From positions 1 to 64,000 of the forward strand of contig NZ_QETH01000004.1 in assembly GCF_003105115.1 (NCBI RefSeq): DNA of 64,000 nucleotides. The letters are read 5' to 3'. Below, piece after piece: positions 37,198-46,228 of the stretch (the first letter of the stretch is position 1; each line of letters starts with the position of its first letter). The notes below the pieces were generated by a model that saw only the letters and a list, made by a program, of their open reading frames with translations, searched no databases and had not been told where the DNA came from. This DNA is from Flavobacterium sp. HTF (GTDB lineage: Bacteria > Bacteroidota > Bacteroidia > Flavobacteriales > Flavobacteriaceae). Made by a program: the position numbers and the translations under genes.

Positions 37198-38154
37198 TTA
37201 AAAAATATGACTCGCGATCTGGCGAATATTTTCCGATTTTCCCATTGAATAATAATGCAATACAGGAACTCCGGCCGCTTTTAATTCTAAAGATTGCTGA
37301 ATAGCCCATTCGATTCCAACCTGTTTAATTGCAGCATTGTCTTTACATTGATCTACAGCATGAATTAAATCCTCCGGCAGGTCAATTCTAAAAATCTGTG
37401 GTAAAACCTGCAAGTGCTTTTTTACGGCAATTGGTTTTATTCCGGGAATAATAGGAACTGTAATTCCCATTTCTCTCGCTTTTGCTACAAACTCAAAATA
37501 TTTTGCATTGTCAAAAAACATTTGTGTCACCACATAATCTGCACCGGCATCTACTTTTTCTTTTAATCTTTTTAAGTCAGACTGTAAAGAGGGTGATTCT
37601 AAATGTTTTTCGGGATATCCGGCAACACCAATACAGAAATCGGCTTTGTTATCGATATCCATTACTTCATGAAGGTATTTTCCCTGATTTAATAAATTGA
37701 TTTGTCTGACCAAATCTATCGCATAATCATTTCCTCCCGCTTTTGGAATAAAATATTGCTCGTCTTTCATGGCATCACCACGCAAAGCCATAATATTATC
37801 AATTCCCAGATAGTTACAATCTACCAAAAGATATTCTGTTTCTTCTTTGGTGAAGCCTCCGCAAAGTACGTGAGGTACAGTATCTACATTGTATTTATGT
37901 TTTATAGAAGCGCAGATTCCCAGCGTTCCGGGACGCATACGAGTTAATTTTTTATCCAACAAACCGTTGCCTTTATCAATATAAATATATTCTTCACGGG
38001 AAGTGGTTACATCAATAAACGGTGGTTTAAAGTCCATCAACGGATCGATATTATCGTATAATTCCTGAATGCTTTTCCCCTTTTGAGGCGGAATAATTTC
38101 AAATGAGAATAATGTTTTTCCTTTGGCGTTTTCTATATGCTCTGTTACTTTCAT
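37198..38154 (-). CDS. metF: Methylenetetrahydrofolate reductase
   Basis: 318 residues, flavin-dependent TIM barrel that reduces 5,10-methylene-THF to 5-methyl-THF, the methyl donor of MetE and MetH. Seen: FSFEIIPPQKGKSIQELY at the start (catalytic Glu in FEIIPP), then IDVTTSREEY, GGFTKEETEYLLVDC, ALRGDAM and DYVVTQMFFDNAKYFEF. It lies 156 bases downstream of the large MetH gene on the same strand, forming a metH1-metH2-metF block behind a SAM-I riboswitch. Confidence 0.95.
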   Translation of the reverse strand: MKVTEHIENAKGKTLFSFEIIPPQKGKSIQELYDNIDPLMDFKPPFIDVTTSREEYIYIDKGNGLLDKKLTRMRPGTLGICASIKHKYNVDTVPHVLCGGFTKEETEYLLVDCNYLGIDNIMALRGDAMKDEQYFIPKAGGNDYAIDLVRQINLLNQGKYLHEVMDIDNKADFCIGVAGYPEKHLESPSLQSDLKRLKEKVDAGADYVVTQMFFDNAKYFEFVAKAREMGITVPIIPGIKPIAVKKHLQVLPQIFRIDLPEDLIHAVDQCKDNAAIKQVGIEWAIQQSLELKAAGVPVLHYYSMGKSENIRQIASHIF

Positions 38155-38239
38155 TTCTTAAGTTATGGGTTATGAGTTAAGTGTTTTGAATGGGTTTGTG
38201 TAAAAAATCTGAATCAAAAACTTAAATCAAATATTTGTT

Positions 38240-38296
38240 GTTTCAAGTTTAAAGTTTCACGTTGCTGTACAGAACTTGAAACTTTAAACCTGAAAC
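38240..38296. repeat. 20-bp inverted repeat between metH and metF
   Basis: GTTTCAAGTTTAAAGTTTCA and its complement with one mismatch, spacer 17. Related TTTCAAGTTTCAGG fragments occur near 49726, 50780 and 56650. No T-run on the minus strand, so probably not a terminator. Confidence 0.7.
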
Positions 38297-38310
38297 CTGA
38301 AACTTTTTTG

Positions 38311-40986
38311 TTAATCTGCTATATTAGGGTTTAACCATTTCATTGCGTAATCTGTTGGAACATTGCGTCGTTTTGCGTAATCTGTTACCTGATCTTCTTT
38401 TATTTTTCCGAGTCCGAAATATCGGCTTTTTGGATTTCCGAAATAATATCCAGAAACCGATGAAGCTGGCCACATCGCCATACTTTCTGTCAAAGTAACT
38501 CCAATTTCTTCGGCTACATTTAAAAGCTTCCAGATTGTTGGCTTTTCAAGGTGATCGGGACAAGCTGGATAACCCGGTGCCGGACGAATTCCTTTATAAT
38601 TTTCCTTAATCAATTCTTCGTTGGTTAATGATTCTTCTCTATCGTAACCCCAGAAATCTTTACGAACTTTTTCGTGAAGATATTCGGCGAAAGCTTCTGC
38701 AAAACGATCCGCAAGTGCTTTCACCATAATCGAATTATAATCGTCTAAATTCTTTTCAAATTCTGCTGCCCATTCATCTACACCAAAACCGGTGGTCACA
38801 CAAAAAGCTCCCATATAGTCTTCTATTCCGCTTTCTTTTGGCAAAATAAAATCGGCTAAAGCGATGTTCGGAGCACCTTTCGTTTTTTGTGACTGCTGAC
38901 GAAGCGTTAAGAATTTCTCCAAAACTTTTCCGTTTTCATCACGCAATTCAATATCGTCATCATCAACCTGATTCGCAGGAAAAATTCCGTAAATACCTTT
39001 TGCTTTTAGTTTTTTCTCTTCTAAAATTACTTTAAGCATCGCCTGAGCATCAGCAAAAACAGAGGTTGCTTCTTTACCCACAACTTCATCCGTTAAAATC
39101 GCAGGATATTTTCCGTGCAATTCCCAAGTCTGAAAAAATGGCGTCCAGTCGATATACGGAACCAAAACATCCAATTCAACTTCGACAATTTGTTTTCCAA
39201 TTACTTTTGGTTTAGTTGGTGTGTATTCAGACCAATCCAATGGTAATTTATTTTTACGGGCATCTTCAATCGTCAGGAAGTTTTTGTCTCTTGAGCGATT
39301 TAAAAATGTTTCTCTAAAAGCATCATATTCTGCACGAATATCGCTTGCATATATTTTTCGGTTATGATCTAACAGGTTTCCTGCAACAGTAACCGCACGT
39401 GAAGCATCGTTTACGTGAATTACAGTTTCTCTGTACTGAGGCGCAATTTTCACGGCTGTATGCGCGCGCGAAGTCGTTGCCCCGCCAATCATAATCGGGA
39501 TTTTAATTCCTTGTTTGTCTAATTCTTTAGCCAAATACACCATTTCGTCAAGCGAAGGCGTAATCAATCCGCTTAATCCGATAATGTCTACTTCATGTTC
39601 GATCGCCGCTGCAATAATTTTCTCCGGAGGAACCATCACACCAAGATCTACAATCTCGTAATTGTTACAGGCCAAAACCACTGAAACGATGTTTTTACCA
39701 ATATCGTGAACGTCACCTTTTACGGTTGCCATCAGGATTTTTCCGTTTCCTTGTTTATCTCCGGCTTGTTTGCTTGCTTCTATAAATGGCAGTAAGTAAG
39801 CTACCGCTTTTTTCATTACACGAGCCGATTTAACCACCTGAGGCAGGAACATTTTTCCGCTTCCGAATAAATCTCCAACCACATTCATTCCCGTCATCAA
39901 ATTGATTTCAATAACTTCAATTGGTTTCACTGCGGCCAAACGTGCTTCTTCCACATCTTCTTCAATAAAGGCATCAATTCCTTTTACCAGCGAATGTGTA
40001 ATACGTTCCTGAACGGTTCCAAAACGCCATTCCTGAACTGCTTTTTCATCGCTTTTTACTTCCCCTTTTACATTTTCAGCAAAGTCCAAAAGCCTTTCTG
40101 TAGCATCGTCGCGTCTGTTTAAAATTACATCTTCAACGTGTTCTAATAAGTCTTTTGGGATATCATCATAAATCGTCAGCATTTCCGGATTCACGATTCC
40201 CATCGTCATTCCGTCTTTAATCGCATGGTACAAAAATACTGAGTGCATCGCTTCACGAACCGTATCATTTCCTCTAAAAGAAAACGAGACGTTACTTACA
40301 CCACCACTAATATGTGCATGTGGCAAATTCTCACGAACCCATTTCGTTCCCCTAAAAAAGTCAATCGCGTTCAGGCGGTGTTCTTCCATACCTGTTGCAA
40401 CCGGAAAAATATTCAAATCGAAAATAATATCCTGAGGAGGAAAACCAACTTTGTTCACCAAAATATCGTACGAACGCTGACAAATCTCCACACGACGGTC
40501 AAAATTATCGGCCTGACCTACTTCGTCAAAAGCCATGATAATGGCTGCTGCACCGTAACGTTTGATCAATTTGGCGTGGTGAATAAAGGCTTCTTCTCCT
40601 TCTTTTAACGAAATCGAGTTTACAACACTTTTTCCTTGTACTACTTTTAGACCTGCTTCGATAATTTCCCATTTTGAGCTGTCGATCATAATAGGAACTC
40701 TCGAAATATCCGGTTCTGCGGCAATTAAGTTTAGGAATTTGGTCATGGCATTTACACCATCCAACATTCCTTCATCCATATTAATATCGATGATCTGTGC
40801 CCCTCCTTCTACCTGCTGTCTTGCAATATCAAGCGCTTCGTCATATTTCTCTTCCTTGATTAATCGAAGGAATTTTCGCGAACCTGTCACATTCGTACGC
40901 TCACCAATGTTTACAAAAACACTTTCCGGCGTAATAATCAAAGGTTCTAATCCTGCTAATACAAGGTCTCTTCTTTTTTCTGTCAT
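38311..40986 (-). CDS. metH: B12-dependent methionine synthase, folate/cobalamin/activation half
   Basis: 891 residues corresponding to the pterin-binding (about 15-290), cobalamin-binding and AdoMet activation domains of MetH. The B12-ligating His is in [12 protein letters not shown] (His427), with [12 protein letters not shown] in the Rossmann-like domain. The activation domain ends with [12 protein letters not shown] and [16 protein letters not shown], which bind AdoMet. It lacks the homocysteine domain, which is a separate gene upstream. Together the two give 1225 residues, equal to a full MetH (about 1227 in E. coli), so this is a split, not a loss. Confidence 0.95.
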   Translation of the reverse strand: MTEKRRDLVLAGLEPLIITPESVFVNIGERTNVTGSRKFLRLIKEEKYDEALDIARQQVEGGAQIIDINMDEGMLDGVNAMTKFLNLIAAEPDISRVPIMIDSSKWEIIEAGLKVVQGKSVVNSISLKEGEEAFIHHAKLIKRYGAAAIIMAFDEVGQADNFDRRVEICQRSYDILVNKVGFPPQDIIFDLNIFPVATGMEEHRLNAIDFFRGTKWVRENLPHAHISGGVSNVSFSFRGNDTVREAMHSVFLYHAIKDGMTMGIVNPEMLTIYDDIPKDLLEHVEDVILNRRDDATERLLDFAENVKGEVKSDEKAVQEWRFGTVQERITHSLVKGIDAFIEEDVEEARLAAVKPIEVIEINLMTGMNVVGDLFGSGKMFLPQVVKSARVMKKAVAYLLPFIEASKQAGDKQGNGKILMATVKGDVHDIGKNIVSVVLACNNYEIVDLGVMVPPEKIIAAAIEHEVDIIGLSGLITPSLDEMVYLAKELDKQGIKIPIMIGGATTSRAHTAVKIAPQYRETVIHVNDASRAVTVAGNLLDHNRKIYASDIRAEYDAFRETFLNRSRDKNFLTIEDARKNKLPLDWSEYTPTKPKVIGKQIVEVELDVLVPYIDWTPFFQTWELHGKYPAILTDEVVGKEATSVFADAQAMLKVILEEKKLKAKGIYGIFPANQVDDDDIELRDENGKVLEKFLTLRQQSQKTKGAPNIALADFILPKESGIEDYMGAFCVTTGFGVDEWAAEFEKNLDDYNSIMVKALADRFAEAFAEYLHEKVRKDFWGYDREESLTNEELIKENYKGIRPAPGYPACPDHLEKPTIWKLLNVAEEIGVTLTESMAMWPASSVSGYYFGNPKSRYFGLGKIKEDQVTDYAKRRNVPTDYAMKWLNPNIAD

Positions 40987-41458
40987 TTCTTTTAAGGTAC
41001 TAAGGTCCTAAGGTTCTTAGGTTCTAAGTTTTTTATTCTATTTTCTTTCCTGCGAGGTTTTTAAAACCTTGTAGGTATATTCGTTTTCAATATTTTAATT
41101 TGGGCGTGTCCCTCCGGGTCGGGCTATCCGCTATTAGTCCTCGCTCTTCCTTCGTCAGGCTGTGGGCTAACCGCTTCTATCCCTCACGCAAACTCGGTTT
41201 CATAAAATGATTAATGTTTTCCGAAGTTTCAATTTTATTTATTGATGAAATAATTCTCAATATATATATTTCGTTCCTACGGAACTCTTTTCATGATTAT
41301 CTATTTTTCAACGGAATAAATTCCGTTGCTACAAAATGAATTGTTCCTTCGGAACTTTTGCTTTATGCTAACCTGCAAGGTTTTCAAAACCTTGTAGGTT
41401 TCTACATTTTACCTCAACAAATTGTATCTGTACGGTTTTGAAAACCTTGCACGAAACG
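40987..41458. repeat. Repeat-filled spacer between the two metH genes
   Basis: About 470 bases without a gene. It contains AGGTTTTTAAAACCTTGTAGG-type dyads, a clear hairpin AACCTGCAAGGTTTT / AAACCTTGTAGGTT at 41370-41400, an AACGGAATAAATTCCGTT dyad near 41310-41335, and a diverged palindromic element (CGGGCTATCCGCTATTAG to CCGCTTCTATCCCTC) at about 41110-41180. These match dispersed repeats elsewhere in the window. Confidence 0.7.
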
Positions 41459-42463
41459 TTACTCAATAATCGGTGCAATCCTCGGTTTATAATCCTTCGC
41501 TACCTCAGCCATTAATCTAATATGATCTGGAGTTGTACCACAACATCCTCCAATGATATTGATTAAATTATCCTCTAAATATTCTTTAATGAAAGCCTGT
41601 GTTTGTTCCGGTGTTTCATCATATTGTCCGAAAGCATTTGGTAATCCTGCATTTGGATGTGCCGAAACATTAAAACTGGTGTTATGTGCTAATGTTTTTA
41701 AATACGGTTTCAATAAATCTGCTCCAAGAGCACAATTGAACCCAACGCTTAATAACGGAATATGCGAAACTGAAATCAAAAATGCTTCAACCGTCTGTCC
41801 TGATAGTGTTCTTCCGGATGCATCTGTAATCGTTCCTGAAACCATAATCGGAATATCCAGATTACGTTCGTCTTTTACTTCTTCTATGGCAAAAAGTGCA
41901 GCTTTTGCATTTAAGGTATCGAAAATCGTTTCTACTAAAAGTAAATCACAGCCACCGTCCATTAAAGCTTCTGCTTGCTGTTTGTACGCAATTCGTAAAT
42001 CGTCAAACGTTACGGCTCTGTAACCAGGATCATTTACGTCTGGTGACATACTTGCGGTACGGTTTGTTGGTCCGATTGAGCCTGCTACAAAACGAGGCTT
42101 ATCCGGATTTTTAGCGGTAAACTCATCTGCTACTTCTCTTGCGATTTTTGCCGATTCATAGTTTAACTCGTAAACCAAATCTTCCATATGATAATCGGCC
42201 ATACCGATTGTAGTTCCTGAAAAGGTGTTGGTTTCTACGATATCTGCACCTGCTTCATAATAAGCTGCGTGAACGTCACGAATTGCCTTTGGCTGTGTCA
42301 GGGATAATAAATCGTTGTTTCCTTTTAACGGATGCGGGAAATCTTTGAAACGCTCTCCTCTGAAATCTTCTTCGGAGAAATTATAGCGCTGCAGCATCGT
42401 TCCCATTGCACCGTCAAGGATCAGGATATTTTTTTTTATTGCTTCTTGAATTGTAATTGCCAT
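41459..42463 (-). CDS. metH: B12-dependent methionine synthase, homocysteine-binding half
   Basis: 334 residues forming only the N-terminal zinc/homocysteine TIM barrel of MetH. The three zinc Cys are Cys244 (GFNCALG) and Cys307-Cys308 (GGCCGTTP). The start [14 protein letters not shown] and [15 protein letters not shown] are typical of MetH rather than of betaine or SAM-homocysteine methyltransferases. It stands upstream of the folate/B12 half, with 472 bases of repeats between, and about 370 bases downstream of a SAM-I riboswitch. Confidence 0.95.
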   Translation of the reverse strand: MAITIQEAIKKNILILDGAMGTMLQRYNFSEEDFRGERFKDFPHPLKGNNDLLSLTQPKAIRDVHAAYYEAGADIVETNTFSGTTIGMADYHMEDLVYELNYESAKIAREVADEFTAKNPDKPRFVAGSIGPTNRTASMSPDVNDPGYRAVTFDDLRIAYKQQAEALMDGGCDLLLVETIFDTLNAKAALFAIEEVKDERNLDIPIMVSGTITDASGRTLSGQTVEAFLISVSHIPLLSVGFNCALGADLLKPYLKTLAHNTSFNVSAHPNAGLPNAFGQYDETPEQTQAFIKEYLEDNLINIIGGCCGTTPDHIRLMAEVAKDYKPRIAPIIE

Positions 42464-42540
42464 ATTTTTTTGTTTTAGCTTCTAAGACGCTAAGGTTCTG
42501 AGATGCTAAGTTTTTTATTATGATTGTGAAGGTTCTTTTA

Positions 42541-42570
42541 AACCCGACAGGTTTTTCAAACCTGCGGGTT
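42541..42570. repeat. Hairpin repeat in the metH leader
   Basis: AACCCGACAGGTTT and AAACCTGCGGGTT form a stem with a three-base loop. It could act as part of the riboswitch expression platform, but has no strong T-run on the minus strand and resembles other dispersed AGGTTT dyads. Confidence 0.5.
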
Positions 42571-42627
42571 TAACTTCGATATTTTTTCAAATTAATTCCA
42601 AAAGTGCAGTATTGCTAACTCATTAGC

Positions 42628-42690
42628 CCAGATTGAGCCGGTATCCTCGTAATGAAATGGAGAGATAAAGGCGAAAGCGGGAACTATTGA
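42628..42690. repeat. Palindromic interspersed repeat, copy 2
   Basis: AGCCCAGATTGAGCCGGTATCC at the left and GATAAAGGCGAAAGCGGGA at the right correspond to the reverse of copy 1 at 23041-23115. It lies within the long metH leader. Confidence 0.55.
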
Positions 42691-42825
42691 ATGCAAAAAT
42701 GCGCCAATGATTCGCTCCTGATACAGAATCTGTTTCAGTAAATTATTTGTAAGTTGTCTTGAAAAGTTTTGAGAAATACGGTAATGTATTTGTGTTATCT
42801 ATCTTAAATACTGTGTGTTTACAGT

Positions 42826-42912
42826 ACAAAGTAGAATTTAGCACCTTCTTTATAGTAAAGGGTTGCTAAGGTTTCATCGGGTCTATCCCTCCGCCTTTCG
42901 TGATAACTGACA
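42826..42912 (-). promoter_or_regulatory. SAM-I (S-box) riboswitch upstream of split metH-metF
   Basis: On the minus strand the conserved S-box elements appear in order: AAAGGCGGAGGGA, GACCCGATGAA, CCTTAGCAACCCTT, a variable loop, then AAGGTGCTAAATTC. These are the core of the SAM-I aptamer. The almost identical core recurs before metX at 60785-60870. A small hairpin (TACTGT / ACAGTA) follows at about 42806-42823. SAM binding is expected to lower expression of metH and metF. The expression platform is not obvious. Confidence 0.9.
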
Positions 42913-42942
42913 ATAAATATAGGAACAGTGCAAAGTAAAGAC

Positions 42943-42980
42943 ATAGCGTTAATACTTGCAAGTATTAACGCTATTTTTTT
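42943..42980. terminator. 32-bp perfect palindrome with plus-strand T-run
   Basis: ATAGCGTTAATACTTG is followed directly by its complement, then seven T on the plus strand. No plus-strand gene precedes it. On the minus strand the run after it is weaker (GTCTTTACTTTG). It lies between the 43-codon frame and the metH riboswitch and may insulate them, or be an operator. Confidence 0.6.
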
Positions 42981-43059
42981 AATTAGTTTTACTGTAAGAG
43001 GTTAGAGGTGAATTTTAGAAAAATTTGAGTTTATTATTTTGAAATTCAAAATGGTACTT

Positions 43060-43191
43060 TTAAAAACTTCTATCCCATTTTAGAAACATATCGATTACTT
43101 CTTCATGATCTATAATCTCATTATTATCTTCCTGATTAAATCCAGCTTCTACTTCTTTTTCTTCCTTTAATTCTTTAGTCCAATTGTCCAT
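43060..43191 (-). CDS. 43-aa acidic small protein, hypothetical
   Basis: An ATG frame of 43 codons beginning MDNWTKELKEEKEVEAGF and ending DMFLKWDRSF. It is rich in Glu and Asp with a few aromatic residues and no signal or membrane segment. Codon use looks like the neighbours. It sits between the reductase gene's terminator and the 32-bp palindrome. I recognise no family, and it may be chance, although the frame is longer than most here at this AT content. Confidence 0.45.
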   Translation of the reverse strand: MDNWTKELKEEKEVEAGFNQEDNNEIIDHEEVIDMFLKWDRSF

Positions 43192-43269
43192 AGTCGATAA
43201 TTTTTGAATACTTCTTAAAGTTACGATTTATCTCGTTTATTTCAAAAAACTAATGTTATTTTTTCTTAA

Positions 43270-43302
43270 ACAAAAAAGCTCAAACTTTAAAAGTTTGAGC
43301 TT
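43270..43302 (-). terminator. Terminator of the sulfate-assimilation operon
   Basis: AAGCTCAAACTT and its complement, 12 bp, three-base loop, followed on the minus strand by six T. It lies 43 bases after the reductase stop codon. Confidence 0.85.
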
Positions 43303-43344
43303 CTATATAAAAACCTTAGCACCTTAGTCCCTTAGAACCTCAGA

Positions 43345-44397
43345 TTAGACTATCGCTTTAACAACTGCTTTTGGGGCTTCTTTACGGGTTCCGTCGAAAC
43401 CGTCTACACCAGAAACTGTAGTATATTTCAATACGTATTTTTTACCCGGGTTGATGATTCCATAAGCGGCCTGGCACATTAATGTCGCTTCGTGGAAACC
43501 ACAAAGGATTAATTTTAGTTTTCCAGGGTAAGTGTTTATATCTCCAATAGCGAAGATTCCCGGAATATTTGTCTGGTAATCTAAGGCATTGTTTACTTTG
43601 ATTGCATTTTTCTCAATTTCTAATCCCCAGTCTCCGATTGGACCTAATTTTGGAGTTAATCCGAAAAGTGGGATAAAATAGTCACATTCGATTTTACGGT
43701 GTGCTCCGTTTTCTTCGATATCTAATGATTCAACGTGCTCTGCTCCGTTAATTCCGATAACTTCTGCTGGTGTAATTAATTTAATTTTTCCAGCTGTTTT
43801 TAATTCCTGTACTTTTTCTACAGAATCTAAAGCGCCTCTAAATTCGTTTCTTCTGTGAATTAAAGTTACTTCTGAAGCTACATTTGCTAAGAAAATACTC
43901 CAGTCTAATGCTGAATCTCCTCCTCCTGCAATTACAACTCTTTTGTCTCTGAATTTCTCCGGATTTTTGATGAAGTACTTAACTCCTTTATCTTCATAAA
44001 ACTCAATATCTTCTATAAGTGGTTTACGAGGCTCAAAACTTCCTAAACCTCCTGCGATAGCAATAACCGGCGCGTGAAATTTAGTTCCTTTATTTGAAGT
44101 TACAATGAAAGATCCGTCTTCTTGTTTGTCGATAGTTTCAGCACGTTCTCCTAATGTAAATCCTGGTTCAAATTGCTTAATTTGTTCCATTAAACCATCC
44201 ACTAAATCTCCGGCTAAAACTTCTGGAAAACCTGGAATATCATAAATAGGTTTCTTAGGATATAATTCTGAAAGCTGTCCTCCTGGCTGAGGCAAAGCAT
44301 CTAAAATATGGCATTTTAATTTTAATAATCCTGCCTCGAAAACGGCAAATAAACCTGTTGGGCCTGCTCCAATTATAAGTATATCTGTTTTAATCAT
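43345..44397 (-). CDS. Thioredoxin-reductase-like ferredoxin/flavodoxin-NADP reductase
   Basis: 350 residues from ATG 44397 (an upstream extension to 44460 is poorly suited and not conserved-looking). FAD site DILIIGAGPTGLFAVFEAG at residues 4-22, then QPGGQLSELYP, NAD(P) site VVIAGGGDSALDW and FAIGDINTYPGKLKLILCG. There is no CxxC redox pair, so it is of the YumC-type ferredoxin-NADP reductase group, not thioredoxin reductase. As the last gene of the sulfate operon it probably delivers electrons, through ferredoxin or flavodoxin, to sulfite reductase. Confidence 0.87.
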   Translation of the reverse strand: MIKTDILIIGAGPTGLFAVFEAGLLKLKCHILDALPQPGGQLSELYPKKPIYDIPGFPEVLAGDLVDGLMEQIKQFEPGFTLGERAETIDKQEDGSFIVTSNKGTKFHAPVIAIAGGLGSFEPRKPLIEDIEFYEDKGVKYFIKNPEKFRDKRVVIAGGGDSALDWSIFLANVASEVTLIHRRNEFRGALDSVEKVQELKTAGKIKLITPAEVIGINGAEHVESLDIEENGAHRKIECDYFIPLFGLTPKLGPIGDWGLEIEKNAIKVNNALDYQTNIPGIFAIGDINTYPGKLKLILCGFHEATLMCQAAYGIINPGKKYVLKYTTVSGVDGFDGTRKEAPKAVVKAIV

Positions 44398-44493
44398 TAT
44401 GTTGTTGTTTATAATCATTCTTAATAACGCAAAGAAACGAATAAATCCTTGTACTTTCAATGATTTTTATCATTAATTTCTTTCCGAAACTTT

Positions 44494-44667
44494 TTACTCT
44501 TTATTTTTTAGCGAAGAGGTAATCTCATTCATTCTTTTTACCTTTTCTTCAAAATCGCCTTTTAAGGTTTGTCTGTATTCGTTCAGGTTCTCAACCATTT
44601 GGTTGATATCTTCCGGAATCATCGGGTTAAAACCCGACGCTACAATATGAACCGTTCCTCCGGAACT
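44494..44667 (-). repeat. Duplicated 3' end of sirC plus palindromic element
   Basis: Bases 44494-44619 repeat the last 40 or so codons of the upstream sirC gene, including the stop: the translation gives PEDINQMVENLNEYRQTLKG and later MNEITSSLKNKE-stop against MNEITNSLKNKEQ-stop. Bases 44620-44667 are a spacer with dyads CGGGTTAAAACCCG and GTTCCTCCGGAAC. The order is gene end, palindromic spacer, copy of gene end. The copy has no start and is a pseudogene fragment. Confidence 0.85.
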
Positions 44668-45252
44668 CTATTGCTCCTTATTTTTCAATGAATTAGTTAT
44701 TTCGTTCATTCGTTTTACCTTTTCCTCAAAATCGCCTTTTAAAGTTTTCCTGTATTCGTTCAGGTTCTCGACCATTTGGTTGATGTCCTCCGGAATTACT
44801 TCTTCAAAAAACTCCCGAAGCCTTTTAGCCGTTGTTGGTGATTTTCCGTTGGTTGAGATGGCGATTTTGACATTTCCTTTTGTTACAATTCCGCCCAGAT
44901 AATAATCACATAAGTCCGGCGTATCAGCAATATTGCAAATCAAATAACGTTTTCTCGACAATTCGTAAACTCTTTTATTCACTTTCAAATCGTCTGTACA
45001 GGCAATTACCATGTGACGTTTTTTGAGCATTCTCTTTTTGAACTTCGCCTCCGTCAATGTAATGGAAGGATGTTTTTCGGCCAAAACTTTAATTTCTAAA
45101 TGAAAATCCGGCGCGACAACTTCAACATTTGCATTTGGACTTGATTTTAGCAGGAAAGAAAGCTTTTCCAAACCTACATTTCCACCGCCCACAATTAGAA
45201 CATTCAGATTGTGAAGCTTTAAAAATATCGGGTATAATTCGTTTTGTTCCAT
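44668..45252 (-). CDS. sirC: Precorrin-2 dehydrogenase / sirohydrochlorin ferrochelatase (siroheme synthase, Met8p-like)
   Basis: 194 residues. NAD-binding motif VLIVGGGNVGLEKLSFLL near the N-terminus, then ACTDDLKVNKRVYELSRK and CNIADTPDLCDYYLGGIV, GNVKIAISTNGKSPTTAKRLREF, all typical of the CysG N-terminal module. It oxidises precorrin-2 to sirohydrochlorin and may insert iron, making siroheme for the sulfite reductase upstream. The C-terminal 40 residues are helical and charged; their coding sequence is duplicated just downstream. Confidence 0.9.
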   Translation of the reverse strand: MEQNELYPIFLKLHNLNVLIVGGGNVGLEKLSFLLKSSPNANVEVVAPDFHLEIKVLAEKHPSITLTEAKFKKRMLKKRHMVIACTDDLKVNKRVYELSRKRYLICNIADTPDLCDYYLGGIVTKGNVKIAISTNGKSPTTAKRLREFFEEVIPEDINQMVENLNEYRKTLKGDFEEKVKRMNEITNSLKNKEQ

Positions 45253-45322
45253 TTTAATTTAATTTCATCCAATCAAAATTAGATGATTTTTTGATGAATA
45301 TTGAATTAAATATTCATCCGTT

Positions 45323-45461
45323 CCTGAGGTTGAAACCTCAGGCTATGTTTTCTTATCTTTCGTTTATTCCCCGGATTAATCCCGAAGCCTCGGGACGGCG
45401 GTACAATATGAATTGTTCCTTCTCCCTTGGGTTGAAACCCAAGGCTATGTTTTCTTATCTT
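45323..45461. repeat. Direct repeat pair of a palindrome at the 3' end of cobA
   Basis: Two copies, 45323-45359 (GAGGTTGAAACCTC core) and 45424-45461 (TTGGGTTGAAACCCAA core), both followed by GGCTATGTTTTCTTATCTT. In the second copy the last bases contain the cobA stop codon. Between them lie further dyads (CGAAGCCTCGGGACGG, GTTCCTTCTCCC). Confidence 0.8.
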
Positions 45462-46228
45462 GTAATTTCTTTTGATAGAAATTCTTCGTAAAATCCTTTT
45501 AATTTATTGCTTTCGCGGACAACTTCACCTAAAACGATAATTGCTGGTGAACCTAATTCTTTTTCTGTTACAATATTTAAAATTGAATCTACTGTTCCAA
45601 CACCTACTTTTTCTTCCGAAGTTGTTCCATTTTGAATGATTGCAACGGGTAAATTTCCTTTATTCTCTTTTTGAAACAAATCGATTATCTGAGGCAATTT
45701 GTGCATTCCCATCAAAATCACAACGGTTGCTGATGATTGCGCTGCCAAAGCTACATCTGAGGATAATTTTCTATCAGAAGTTGTTCCGGTAATGGCCCAA
45801 AAGCTTTCTGAAACACCTCGTTTTGTAATCGAAATTCCCTGACTCGCAGGAACGGCAACTACAGATGAAATTCCGGGAACCACTATGGTTTCAATTCCGA
45901 AACTTTCTGCAAATTCCACTTCTTCGCTTCCTCTTCCAAAAATAAATGGATCTCCGCCTTTTAACCGAACTACATTTCCGTAGGTCAAAGCATTATCCAC
46001 AATCAATTGATTGATTTGATCCTGCGTGTAAGCATGATTTCCTATTCTCTTTCCAACAAAAATTCGGATAGCACTTTTTGGTGCATAATCCAGAATTTCT
46101 TCGTTGGCTAAAGCGTCATATAAAACCACATTTGCTTCAGCCAATGCCTTTACAGCTTTCAGCGTAAGTAAATCAGGATCACCGGGACCTGCACCAACTA
46201 AAGTTATTTTGGGTTTTATATTAAGCAT
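45455..46228 (-). CDS. cobA: Uroporphyrinogen-III C-methyltransferase
   Basis: 257 residues, SUMT. Seen: TLVGAGPGDPDLLTLKAVKAL at the N-terminus, VRLKGGDPFIFGRGSEEVEFA, PGISSVVAVPASQGI and TVVILMGMHKLPQI. It methylates uroporphyrinogen III twice to precorrin-2, the first committed step to siroheme. Its ATG overlaps the sulfite reductase stop by eight bases, showing translational coupling within the sulfate operon. Its last codons fall in a dispersed palindromic repeat. Confidence 0.95.
   Translation of the reverse strand: MLNIKPKITLVGAGPGDPDLLTLKAVKALAEANVVLYDALANEEILDYAPKSAIRIFVGKRIGNHAYTQDQINQLIVDNALTYGNVVRLKGGDPFIFGRGSEEVEFAESFGIETIVVPGISSVVAVPASQGISITKRGVSESFWAITGTTSDRKLSSDVALAAQSSATVVILMGMHKLPQIIDLFQKENKGNLPVAIIQNGTTSEEKVGVGTVDSILNIVTEKELGSPAIIVLGEVVRESNKLKGFYEEFLSKEITR

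Noticed and set aside
40987..41458. Frameshift as the cause of the split metH
   Set aside because: The two frames are separated by 472 bases of non-coding repeats, each has its own start and stop, and the cut falls at a domain border.
44398..44460. N-terminal extension of the flavin reductase to 44460
   Set aside because: The extra 21 residues precede the usual start of the FAD-binding strand (MIKTDILIIGAGPTG) and add nothing recognisable.
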